Of a stretch of 64,000 bases of DNA, positions 8,558 to 17,004 are shown piece after piece. The notes beneath the pieces are model-generated. The model saw only the letters and a list, made by a program, of their open reading frames with translations, ran no database searches and was not told the DNA's origin. The translations under genes and the position numbers were made by a program. Within the stretch, counting starts at the first letter, position 1, and each line of letters starts with the position of its first letter. The DNA comes from JAAZZY01 sp964612505 (lineage in GTDB: Bacteria > Chlamydiota > Chlamydiia > Chlamydiales > JAAZZY01), in the NCBI GenBank assembly GCA_964612505.1, contig CAZTEX010000005.1, forward strand, positions 1 through 64,000, read 5' to 3'.

Positions 8558-10034
8558 ATCAGTACTTGAAAAATTACATCGGTGGCGCTCAAGTCCCGAA
8601 GTTGTGAAAAACTCTCTTCGCGGTCAAGCTCAGTCACTAGAAGAATTTCTCAATCACTTTGAAAAAAAATATCATTCTATCCCCCAATTACCTCCTAGGG
8701 CTATTTTGTTGGATCATGAAATTAGCGGCGTCATTTATTTTGAAAAAGGATTTAAAGAAAGTGAATGTGTTCTTTCTATTTACTTAGATCCTCAAAAAAT
8801 AGGAAAAAAAATTGGAGCAAGAGCCATAGTATTAGCTAAAGAGGCACTCTTAAAGCAGGGTTATCAAAAGCTGATTGCCTTTATCAAACCTGAAAATGAA
8901 ATCGCTCAAAAAGCTTTTGCCAAAGCTGGCTTTATCTATCAAGACAAAGTGCTCCTTCCCAAATACGGACAAAAACACCAGACCTATAAATTTGAGTATC
9001 AACAAAGCAAGCCAAGAAAAACCTTCATTATTGCTGAAGCAGGCTCCAATTGTTGTTTAGGAGATGCAGAAAAGACCTTAGAGCTTGCTAAGGTTATGAT
9101 TGAAAAGGCCTATTGGGCCGGAGCCGACGCGATCAAGTTTCAATGCTTTGAAAGCCACAGCGTCTATGTAGAAAATGCAGGCATTCCCAAATATCTCAAT
9201 GAAAACATTAACGATATTTTTAAAAGAAACGCTTTGCCAACAGAGATTATAGCTGAGCTCTACCAACATGCAAGCTATGTGGGCATCGAGTGGATGTGCT
9301 CCTCTTTTTCTGAAGAAACATTTGAGAAAATCAACCCTTTTGTGAAAAAGCATAAAATTGCCTCTTATGAAATTCGCCATTTGAGGTTGTTAGAAAAAGC
9401 AGCCAAAAGCCAAAAGCCTCTTTACTTATCTACAGGGGCCGCTACTTTAGAAGATATTGAGTGGGCTATTGAAGTCTTTCAAAGAAATGGTGGAAAAGAG
9501 CTCACTTTAATGCAGTGCACCGCTCAGTATCCAGCTCAGGCAGCTAGCTTAAACCTTCGCTGCATCCCCTCTTTGCAAAAACAGTTTAGTTTGCCGATCG
9601 GTCTTTCTGATCATAGTGAGCATCCTCTCTACGCGCCGATTGCCGCCGTCAGCTTAGGAGCTACTACTATAGAAAAACACTTCACAATAAACAAGAGTTT
9701 ACCAGGCCCTGATCAGTCTTTTGCAATTGATTATAAAGACCTTAAAGCAATGTGTGAAGCTATTTCAGAGACTGAAGCAATTCTTGGCCTTGCAAAAAAA
9801 GAAATTTTTCCCCAAGAAGAGGAGTTAGCTGCTTTTGCAAGACGAGGGCTACAAACGACTCATGCAGTTAAACAAGGTGAGCTTTTAAGAGAAGGTGTTA
9901 ATTTTCAAATTTTGCGCCCAGGACAGCAAAGATTGGGAATGCACCCTAAATATATTCAACAAATTGAAGGAAAAATAGCAGCGTGTGACATCCCCCTCGG
10001 CAAAGGGCTGCAAAATGAAGACATCCTATGGTAG
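8520..10034 (+). CDS. GNAT acetyltransferase fused to NeuB-family sialic/nonulosonic acid synthase with SAF domain
   Basis: A 504-aa three-domain protein. Residues about 1-155 resemble PseH-like GNAT acetyltransferases: a WRSSPEVVKNS start, an IYLDPQKIGKKIGARAI cofactor-loop-like segment and AQKAFAKAGFIYQ. Residues about 165-415 are NeuB/SpsE: KTFIIAEAGSNCCLGD, AGADAIKFQCFE, MCSSFSEETFE, SLPIGLSDHSEHP and TTIEKHFTINKSLPGPD. Residues about 430-504 are the SAF (antifreeze-like) domain ending NEDILW. NeuB enzymes condense PEP with an amino-hexose to make a nonulosonic acid. The start appears to be TTG at 8520, inside the cytidylyltransferase gene. NeuB and PseH are usually separate proteins. Confidence 0.88.
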   Translation: MNNLYLIDLPNNKSVLEKLHRWRSSPEVVKNSLRGQAQSLEEFLNHFEKKYHSIPQLPPRAILLDHEISGVIYFEKGFKESECVLSIYLDPQKIGKKIGARAIVLAKEALLKQGYQKLIAFIKPENEIAQKAFAKAGFIYQDKVLLPKYGQKHQTYKFEYQQSKPRKTFIIAEAGSNCCLGDAEKTLELAKVMIEKAYWAGADAIKFQCFESHSVYVENAGIPKYLNENINDIFKRNALPTEIIAELYQHASYVGIEWMCSSFSEETFEKINPFVKKHKIASYEIRHLRLLEKAAKSQKPLYLSTGAATLEDIEWAIEVFQRNGGKELTLMQCTAQYPAQAASLNLRCIPSLQKQFSLPIGLSDHSEHPLYAPIAAVSLGATTIEKHFTINKSLPGPDQSFAIDYKDLKAMCEAISETEAILGLAKKEIFPQEEELAAFARRGLQTTHAVKQGELLREGVNFQILRPGQQRLGMHPKYIQQIEGKIAACDIPLGKGLQNEDILW

Positions 10035-10678
10035 AAAAAACAAAAGAACTCACCCACTTATTCTTGGATTTAGATGGCACGCTCATTAATAGCCTTCCAA
10101 GACTGCGAAATATTTACCATGATTTTTTAACCGACCATAACATTGAAGGGAATAATCAAGAGTTTAACCAGCTTAAAACCTCTTCGATTGAGAAGCTCAT
10201 TGAGTATTTCAAAATCAAGTACACCTTAAACTATCCTTCTCATCATTTGAAAGAGCAATATGAAAAATACTTGCAAAAATATTACTTTAGCGCCCCCCTC
10301 TTTCATGGTGTGAGAGATTTTCTTGAACAAACTAAAAAACAAAATTATCAACTGATCTTAACCACCGCCAATAAAAAATTGTTTGCTGAAAAAATTCTCT
10401 CTTTTCATCAAGTCGACCACCTGATCCATCAGATTTACACTCCAGCTTGCTTTAACCTTAGTAAAAAAAATGATGATTTTTATCAAAATGTGTTAAAGGA
10501 TTTAAATATCTCTCCTAAAAATGCTTTAGTTATTGATGACTCCCTAGAGGTCATCTCAAGCTCTATCCAAACAGGTTTGCAAGCTTTGCTTTTTTCTAAA
10601 ATCACCTACCATCCCCTTCCCTGCTTTGGCAATTGGAAAATTTTATTGAAACAATGGACAAATTATGTCTACTCCTAA
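10028..10678 (+). CDS. HAD-superfamily hydrolase
   Basis: A 216-aa protein with HAD motif I as FLDLDGTLINS (residues about 12-22), a small helical cap, motif II as LILTTANKKL, a probable motif III lysine near SKKNDDF, and motif IV as VIDDSLEVISS. The layout fits PGP/GPH-type sugar-phosphate phosphatases. It overlaps the end of the NeuB-fusion gene (ATGGTAG context) and the start of the next gene, so it probably removes a phosphate from a sugar intermediate of this cassette, for example a nonulosonic acid 9-phosphate. The substrate is an inference from the neighbours. Confidence 0.85.
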   Translation: MVEKTKELTHLFLDLDGTLINSLPRLRNIYHDFLTDHNIEGNNQEFNQLKTSSIEKLIEYFKIKYTLNYPSHHLKEQYEKYLQKYYFSAPLFHGVRDFLEQTKKQNYQLILTTANKKLFAEKILSFHQVDHLIHQIYTPACFNLSKKNDDFYQNVLKDLNISPKNALVIDDSLEVISSSIQTGLQALLFSKITYHPLPCFGNWKILLKQWTNYVYS

Positions 10679-11360
10679 TCCTTTCTCTGTGGAACATATC
10701 ACACCCGGGCTCACAGTTATTCTTGAGGAGAATCCACATAAGATTCAATTTCCAGAGGGATATGTGGATGAAGTCTTTGAAAATGCACGCAAAAAAAAGC
10801 CTCTTTTTAACGGGACTTTAGTTTGCGTCAAAAATTTCACTCCTCAACACATCACAAGCTACACGATTTCTTTTAAAGAATTTCTAGCCTCTTATCAGCT
10901 AGGTTATAATCGTATCCATCATCCCTTAGCAGTGAGTGGATGGATAAAGCATCGTGGAAATCTTCTTTTTGGAGTGCGATCAGAAAAAGTTTTGTTTTCA
11001 CCTTTAAAATTAGAGCTCGTCCCCTCTGGGGGCATTGATGAGTCTGCCATTGAAGGTCAAAATATCAACTTTGAATATGCATTGCTCAATGAGTTTGAAC
11101 AGGAAACGGGGATGTTTATTGATGACATCATTGAAATACGCCCAGAGCTGATGGTCCTTTGCAACGAAAAGAACATCTTTGACATTTGCATGTCTATTAC
11201 TTTAGATGATGAAAATGACGTGCAATGTGATCATTCTAATGACGAATATAAAGAGTTTCTTTGGGTCCCTTTAAAAGATCTTAAAAACTTTGTAAATCGC
11301 AATAAATCAAAGCTTCATCCTACAACACTTGCAATAATTCAATCTAAGCTCTTATTGTAA
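10665..11360 (+). CDS. Nudix-fold protein with degenerate Nudix box
   Basis: A 231-aa protein. Residues about 122-150 match the Nudix pattern: SGGIDESAIEG, then NEFEQETGM where the box would read REUxEExGU. The Arg of the box is Asn and one Glu is Gln, so activity is doubtful or altered. The segment ending EFLWVPLKDLKNFV near residue 205 is typical of the C-terminal strand and helix of Nudix domains. The first 100 residues are an extra N-terminal region, as in some Nudix proteins of nucleotide-sugar clusters. It overlaps the HAD gene by 14 bases and is probably part of the same operon. Confidence 0.6.
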   Translation: MSTPNPFSVEHITPGLTVILEENPHKIQFPEGYVDEVFENARKKKPLFNGTLVCVKNFTPQHITSYTISFKEFLASYQLGYNRIHHPLAVSGWIKHRGNLLFGVRSEKVLFSPLKLELVPSGGIDESAIEGQNINFEYALLNEFEQETGMFIDDIIEIRPELMVLCNEKNIFDICMSITLDDENDVQCDHSNDEYKEFLWVPLKDLKNFVNRNKSKLHPTTLAIIQSKLLL

Positions 11361-11377
11361 GTTTAAAAAGTTAGATT

Positions 11378-11902
11378 ATGAACCCATTAATTTTTAATTC
11401 TGCCTTTATTTTTTCATTGCTTTGCCATTTACTAACCCCTCTAGTATTTCCCTTGGTAAAACTTTCTTATTTCAGCCCTTTCATTGTTTTGGCTCTTTAC
11501 AAAAAAAATCAAACCCAATTTTTAAATTATTGCTTAATTGCAGGGTTTATTTTGGATTTGCTTTCAACAACACCCTTTGGTTTTTGGACCATCAATTATT
11601 TAGTCTGTGGCTGGCTTCTTCTTTATATTAAGCCTTTTTTCTTCCAAGATAAATTGATGACTCTTCCTCTTGTGACTCTGTTATTTTCACAGATCTCAAC
11701 TCTATTTTATGCTCTAGCAACCCATCTTTTTTTTCAGAAGTTTAATTTAAATATTTATTGGATTATGACTGACTTAGTCGTCTATCCCATTTTTGATGCT
11801 ATTTTCGCTGTGGCTGCTTACACTTTTCCGATGCGATTTTTGAAGAAATGGTTACCGAAAAAAAGACGCCACTCTCGCTCATTTCGTTTAAATGAAGAAT
11901 AA
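11378..11902 (+). CDS. MreD-like integral membrane protein
   Basis: A 174-aa protein with five or so membrane segments and a strongly basic C-terminal tail (FLKKWLPKKRRHSRSF). The segment AGFILDLLSTTPFGFW resembles the G-x-x-x-D-x-x-S-x-x-P-x-G loop of MreD, the small membrane subunit of the rod-shape machinery, and length and topology fit. It starts 18 bases after the Nudix-like gene and may belong to the same transcript. No mreB or mreC is visible next to it, so the assignment rests on topology and one short motif. Confidence 0.5.
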   Translation: MNPLIFNSAFIFSLLCHLLTPLVFPLVKLSYFSPFIVLALYKKNQTQFLNYCLIAGFILDLLSTTPFGFWTINYLVCGWLLLYIKPFFFQDKLMTLPLVTLLFSQISTLFYALATHLFFQKFNLNIYWIMTDLVVYPIFDAIFAVAAYTFPMRFLKKWLPKKRRHSRSFRLNEE

Positions 11903-11950
11903 TGACTTATCTTTAAGCAGCTCAAGCCCTTTCTTTCCAGAGCAAAAGGA

Positions 11951-12712
11951 TCAGTCCGGGAACAACAACTGTAATTGATCTAGGCGCTCCAAAATCGTAA
12001 AGACACTCTCCCCATTAGATGTCTGCAAATTCATAAAGCTCTCCTTTATAGCATCGGGAATGAGACTAAAAAAGTGGCCTAGCAAATCTAGCCGAGCTGC
12101 AACTATCCCTTCAAACATGAGCATAAAAACAGTTTCGTTTAGCAAAGTGATCATGCTTAAAAATTCAAGTTTGTAATTAGCTGGAATCAATTCCAATAAT
12201 CTCAATGCAACCTCAAACTCTCCTTTCGCAATGAGTATTTGAAGTAATTTTATAAAAAGAGTCTCTCCGTCAGGGAGCAATCTCTTAAAGAATTCGACTC
12301 GTTTTTCTTCATCTTCAAAAGATTCTGTCATAATAAGCTCAATCATAGCCCATTTCTCACCCAGAATAAGAAGATTAAGTAGTGATTCTCCTGCCTCGTT
12401 TAATTGAAAAAGTGGCTCAACAGTTGCCTGCAAAAGCAAGCCAAGAAACTCAAGACCCTCATCAGAGGAATCTTCAACTGCATTGCTATATAGCTCAAGC
12501 ACCTGTGCTGGAGAGAGCATTTTAAAAAGTGTTAACAGTATTTCTTCGCCCAATTTTGAACAATAAGGTAGCAAATCACTTACTATTTTTCCATCAACCA
12601 CAAATCGCTCGGGATTTTTTCGAATTAGAGCTTTAATTCTTTTCAGATCTAACCCCTCTAGCTCAGATCTAAGGTCTTGATCTTTGATTTTTTTCTTGAA
12701 CTCCAAAAACAA
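11951..12712 (-). pseudogene. C-terminal fragment of the giant helical-repeat protein, displaced by a frameshift
   Basis: A 253-aa frame that follows the 1068-aa gene on the same strand and overlaps it by 44 bases. Its only available start is a TTG with no ribosome-binding site. Its content (LLNLLILGEKWAMIELIM, FIKLLQILIAKGEFEVALRLLELI, LLGHFFSLIPDAIKESF) continues the amphipathic helical repeats that fill the C-terminal half of the upstream protein. A change of one A in the A7 run at 12690-12696 would join the two frames into about 1310 codons. It is therefore either the tail of a broken gene, a sequencing error, or a product made by slippage. Confidence 0.7.
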
Positions 12713-15700
12713 GGCTTTTCAATTTCGAGTTTTGTTGACACAAGTCGTGAAACTCAAGATACAATTCCCCACTATCATTAAAGAATGAAGAGGGACTCGC
12801 TGCAGCGATTTTTTCAAAATCGTCGAGAGACAACACTTTTGTCATAGTCATTTTTTGGATGCGACTTCCATTTTTCATAATGAAAGCAAGCAATTGCCAA
12901 TTCTCTTGAGTTTTTGCAATTACGATCAATTTTTCTATGCTAAATGCATTGGGGAGCTGGAGTAAAAGATTGAGCGCAAATGTGTTTCCACTTGCTAAAA
13001 TAGCCGCTTCTAAACTTGAAAATGGCTCAACTTCTTCCTCAATTGGTTTACCATGAGATAAAGCTTCTAAAGGAGCATACTGGATAGGTGTTGAAGAGAA
13101 GATGTCATTATGATGAATAAGAAAAGCTTCAGACATTTTCTTTGCTGCATATAACAGATAAAGCTGCTTTTGAGCATCGATAGTGAGCACCTGATGTTTA
13201 TTGAGATATTTTAAGAAATAGAAAAAGAAAGCGGTATCTTCATTTTGCAGAAGTATCGAAAAGAAAATAAGTGTTGTTTCTGGATTTAAAAAATAGGCGG
13301 GTGGAATAGCTTCTAAGAACTGACCAAATAGGCTGAAATTATCAGCATAGACGACTTGAATCAATTGTAGCAGCAGCTGCTGGGTCGATGCTAAACCTTC
13401 TATCACTGGATAATTTTCAAAGAAGCCTTCTGGAAGATTCATTTGATGAAGAGCAAGCTCACTCTGCCAAAGAGATTCAAAGAGCCGCTTTTTGAAAAGT
13501 GGATGTTCATCAATAACTTTTTTATAGGATATTAGAAATTGACGAGCAGCTTCAAACTCCTCCTTCATCACTAGGCTTATAAAATACCCATACAATATAT
13601 TTTCTAGATAGACTGCCACTTCTTCATTATCAAAAGTCGATTCAATGACGCTGATAAATAAATTCAGACTATCTAGCCCAAGGCTAGCAAGACCCCCAGA
13701 GTTATTAGCTAATGAGCTAATAATCACTTGAAGTTCTTTGAGATTTAGCAGTGGCTTTAAGAGAGAAAAAGCTTTTTGAAGTTTTGCTACCTCCTTCTTA
13801 TCTGCAAGACTAATGAGATGAGCGCTAATTAAAGGAAGCATTTGCTGAGAGTTAAAAGAAAGAAGATCAAGCATTTTAACGAGTGTCTCATAAGCCTCCT
13901 TTTCAAGAAGTTTCTTGACGAGCTCTAGCATCTTCGGTAGAGAAAGGGGTGTTGTTTGATGAATCATTTGCACCAGATCAAGGAAGCTTGAAAAATTTTG
14001 ACTTTCAAGATGTGAAAATAATTGAGTCCAAGCCTCTTGCACTTGATTGGAGATCTGAGCTTGCTGCTCTTCTGTAGAGGCGTCAGGCTTTTCCTCTCTC
14101 TCTTGAGTGGCTTGAATCTCAATTTGCTCTTGCTCTAACTGACTTAATGAAGTTTGTTTATTCCCAATCTCAACTTGTAAGCTGGTCTTTTCAGGTGAAT
14201 TTAAAAGTTGCCATTGTAGCACACGCAATTCGTATTGAAGAATCGCTATTTTTATTTCTAATTGAATTAATGTGAGCTTGGCTTTGAGTGCTTTATCTTT
14301 TGCTAGGCAATCTCTTTGCTCTGCTATTATTGTAGCAATTTTATTTTGAACTGCTTCATAAGAAGTTCTAGAGCTTGCAAGTTTCTGCTGCACCGCTGGA
14401 TGTGGATTGGCCTCCCAGACAGGAAATCCTTTGTTGTAATCAGCCGCAATTTGCTCCAAGTTCAAACGTACAACACCCTTATCTCGCGATAATTGTTGAT
14501 TGTTAGAAATTGTCGATTTTATTTTCTTTATCCGCTCGCGAGCTTCTTTTAAGGACTCTAAAAATTCCTCCAAACCTTTTTTCTCTTGCCTTAAACGATC
14601 TATCGATAGCATTAACTCTGCCTTCTTTTCTGGGGCAGCTGATTCATGAGCCTTTTCAAGTGCTTTTAATTGCGCCACAATATTTAATAATTGTGTCTCC
14701 AAATCTTCTGGTGTCGTAAGTCTTTCTGCTTGAGATTCTGCATTTTCTAAGCTTGATAACAGACTTTTCCTTTCAATTAAACGCTGTTGAAGCCCCCTTC
14801 TTTCTTCTAAAGTTTGAGCATTATCCAATGCAGCTTTAATTCGTTTAATTTCATCGCTAAGAGCTTGCTTGAGCTGCTGGTTTGTTGTAGCTAGTACATC
14901 TATTAAATGAATCCACTCTTGGTTGAGTTGAGAATTCCTTGCATTGCCAGGTCTTTCTAAGTCTTTTTCAATTTGATCTACGCGATCAAGAATCCTTTCT
15001 CTTTTCTCTTCAAGCTCTGAAAGGCTTTCTTGCTGCATAGGCAGCTCAGAATCACTCCCAGCCCCTTCCCTTTTTACATCCACGCTTTGAGGCTGCGCTT
15101 GCTCCTGCTGCTCAAGTTCTTTTTCCATTCTCTGAATGTTTTGGGCAAGAATGGGAATCTCATTAAGAAGCATCTGAAGTTCTTGCATCTCCGCTTCGCT
15201 TGGATTTTCGTTAGCTAAAAGCGTATTTAATCTCGTTTGCATCTGTAAATGATTTGCTCTAGATATGCTTAATTCCCCTTTAAGCTCCATCATCTTTCTT
15301 CGCTCTGCATTTAAAAGTTGCTCCAGAGCTGCCACTTCCTTTTGTACTGCTTGTTGTTGCGCTGTTAAATCTTCCAGCTCAGTACTGCAGCAACCCCCTG
15401 GTTGATTTTTTAATTGCTCAATCTTTGTATTTATTTGCTTGAGCTGCTCAAGTAATTGGTTGTATCGAGCTTTGTTGGATGTCCCTTTTTCTGAAGAACC
15501 TTCTATTTTAACCCGTTTTTTTTCAGGTTCTGGGCTAGAAGACCCTGAGCGTTTACCGTTATCATTTTTAGAAAGATCTTCTTCAGGACCCGTTCTTTGA
15601 CGTTTACCAGGAGGCTCGTCATCCCCACCTGGAGCAGCATTCTTACCAGAGTTTCCATGCAGCGGATACACAAACTGCGCTATTGGAGAGTATTGAATCA

Positions 15701-15875
15701 TTTGTTGACGATACCATATTTCTTGCAAAGCTTTAATGGCTCCATCCACGATTTGTTTCCAGACCTGAGATGATGGTAGAGAAATTAAAGGTAGAGGTAT
15801 TAAGGTGTTGGGTAGCGGCGCTACATAGTATGGAGCTGGAGAAGTAAAATTGAAATTAGAAGGAAGGATAGGCAT
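12669..15875 (-). CDS. Giant coiled-coil/helical-repeat protein with nuclear-localisation-like motifs (N-terminal part)
   Basis: I do not recognise this 1068-aa protein. Residues 1-75 are Pro-rich and hydrophobic. Residues 80-132 are a low-complexity charged linker with two basic clusters: KRQR at 91-94 and KKRVKIE at 119-125, the latter close to the c-Myc nuclear localisation signal PAAKRVKLD. Residues about 135-620 are long Glu/Gln/Lys-rich coiled coil with LEQL, IEKDLE and QLKALEKA heptads. Residues about 630-1050 are short amphipathic helical repeats (LLKKEAYETLVKMLDLL type). The frame ends in QEKNQRSRP just after an A7 tract, and the reading continues in the next frame. Flanking genes are unrelated. 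An effector acting in the host nucleus is a hypothesis only. Confidence 0.8.
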   Translation of the reverse strand: MPILPSNFNFTSPAPYYVAPLPNTLIPLPLISLPSSQVWKQIVDGAIKALQEIWYRQQMIQYSPIAQFVYPLHGNSGKNAAPGGDDEPPGKRQRTGPEEDLSKNDNGKRSGSSSPEPEKKRVKIEGSSEKGTSNKARYNQLLEQLKQINTKIEQLKNQPGGCCSTELEDLTAQQQAVQKEVAALEQLLNAERRKMMELKGELSISRANHLQMQTRLNTLLANENPSEAEMQELQMLLNEIPILAQNIQRMEKELEQQEQAQPQSVDVKREGAGSDSELPMQQESLSELEEKRERILDRVDQIEKDLERPGNARNSQLNQEWIHLIDVLATTNQQLKQALSDEIKRIKAALDNAQTLEERRGLQQRLIERKSLLSSLENAESQAERLTTPEDLETQLLNIVAQLKALEKAHESAAPEKKAELMLSIDRLRQEKKGLEEFLESLKEARERIKKIKSTISNNQQLSRDKGVVRLNLEQIAADYNKGFPVWEANPHPAVQQKLASSRTSYEAVQNKIATIIAEQRDCLAKDKALKAKLTLIQLEIKIAILQYELRVLQWQLLNSPEKTSLQVEIGNKQTSLSQLEQEQIEIQATQEREEKPDASTEEQQAQISNQVQEAWTQLFSHLESQNFSSFLDLVQMIHQTTPLSLPKMLELVKKLLEKEAYETLVKMLDLLSFNSQQMLPLISAHLISLADKKEVAKLQKAFSLLKPLLNLKELQVIISSLANNSGGLASLGLDSLNLFISVIESTFDNEEVAVYLENILYGYFISLVMKEEFEAARQFLISYKKVIDEHPLFKKRLFESLWQSELALHQMNLPEGFFENYPVIEGLASTQQLLLQLIQVVYADNFSLFGQFLEAIPPAYFLNPETTLIFFSILLQNEDTAFFFYFLKYLNKHQVLTIDAQKQLYLLYAAKKMSEAFLIHHNDIFSSTPIQYAPLEALSHGKPIEEEVEPFSSLEAAILASGNTFALNLLLQLPNAFSIEKLIVIAKTQENWQLLAFIMKNGSRIQKMTMTKVLSLDDFEKIAAASPSSFFNDSGELYLEFHDLCQQNSKLKSLVFGVQEKNQRSRP

Positions 15876-16146
15876 ATTATTTTCTCATTGCCACTTCTAT
15901 TAAGAAGAAGCTTAAAATTAGATACTTGAAATAAAAAAAGGGCATTAGCTTAACTCTTAATCTAAAAAGCTTCAAGTGAAATTAGACCCTAATCTTGACA
16001 AAGACTGCATTCAGACTTTACCAAAAAAGAGCATGCTTGGGATAATTATTTAAAAAGCAAAATTAAAATTTATTTAAATGATTTGAAGCCCTTATAAAGA
16101 ACAGCTCTAAACAAATTAAGATTTTTTATCTTATAAACTAAAAAAC

Positions 16147-17004
16147 ATGATCATCGATGGAAAAAAAATAGCTCAAGAAATAGAAAGCGAGCTCACAGAG
16201 CAAATCCATGCTCTTGGGGGCAAGCGCCCTCCTTGCTTAGCTTATATTCTTGTAGGAAACAACCCTGCTTCAGCGCTCTATGTTAAGCGTAAAATGCAAG
16301 CTTGCCAAAGAGTGGGTATGATTGCCAAGGGCAATTTTTTTGATCAGGATGTGACACAAAAGCAACTTCTAGATTTAATTTCTGCTCTTAATTTAGACCC
16401 TACGGTCGATGGTATTTTAATCCAAATGCCCCTTCCTCCACATATCATTGTCGAGCAAATTATCGAGTCCATTAGTCCCCAAAAAGATGTTGATGGTTTT
16501 CATCCGTTTAATGTCGGGCGACTTCTTTTAGGCTACACTCCCTACTTTGTCCCCTGCACTCCACTTGGAATTCAACAGCTGCTTATCCGGTCTAACATCC
16601 CCATTTCTCACAAGCATGTGGTTATTGTTGGGCGCAGCAACATTGTAGGAAAACCTCTGGCAGCCCTATTAATGCAAAAAACAACTCACAGCAATGCAAC
16701 TGTATCGGTTGTTCATTCTCATACAACCAATATTGAAGAGATTACATCCACCGCAGATATTTTAGTAGCCGCTATTGGTGTGCCCAAGTATATCCGAGCT
16801 CATATGGTGAAAAGAGGCTCTGCCATCATTGATGTAGGAATCAATCGCTTGCATGATAAACTAGTTGGAGATGTTGATTTTGAAGAGGTGCATCCGTTAG
16901 TGGCTCACATTACTCCCGTTCCCGGAGGAGTAGGCCCCATGACGATTGCGATGCTTTTATCTAATACATTTAGAGGCTATCAAATGAGAGCTCTACTAGC
17001 ATAA
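16147..17004 (+). CDS. folD: Bifunctional methylenetetrahydrofolate dehydrogenase/cyclohydrolase
   Basis: FolD interconverts 5,10-methylene-, 5,10-methenyl- and 10-formyl-tetrahydrofolate using NADP. The 285-aa protein shows YILVGNNPASALYVKRKMQ with the catalytic Tyr and Lys, DGILIQMPLPPHI, PQKDVDGFHPFNVGRL, the Rossmann VVIVGRSNIVGKPLA and the C-terminal signature TPVPGGVGPMTIAMLL. Length is normal. The 3' end overlaps the end of the convergent 481-aa gene by nine bases. The folD/smpB/dnaN/recF neighbourhood matches what I recall of Chlamydia trachomatis CT074-CT078, where a different gene sits between folD and smpB. Confidence 0.97.
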   Translation: MIIDGKKIAQEIESELTEQIHALGGKRPPCLAYILVGNNPASALYVKRKMQACQRVGMIAKGNFFDQDVTQKQLLDLISALNLDPTVDGILIQMPLPPHIIVEQIIESISPQKDVDGFHPFNVGRLLLGYTPYFVPCTPLGIQQLLIRSNIPISHKHVVIVGRSNIVGKPLAALLMQKTTHSNATVSVVHSHTTNIEEITSTADILVAAIGVPKYIRAHMVKRGSAIIDVGINRLHDKLVGDVDFEEVHPLVAHITPVPGGVGPMTIAMLLSNTFRGYQMRALLA

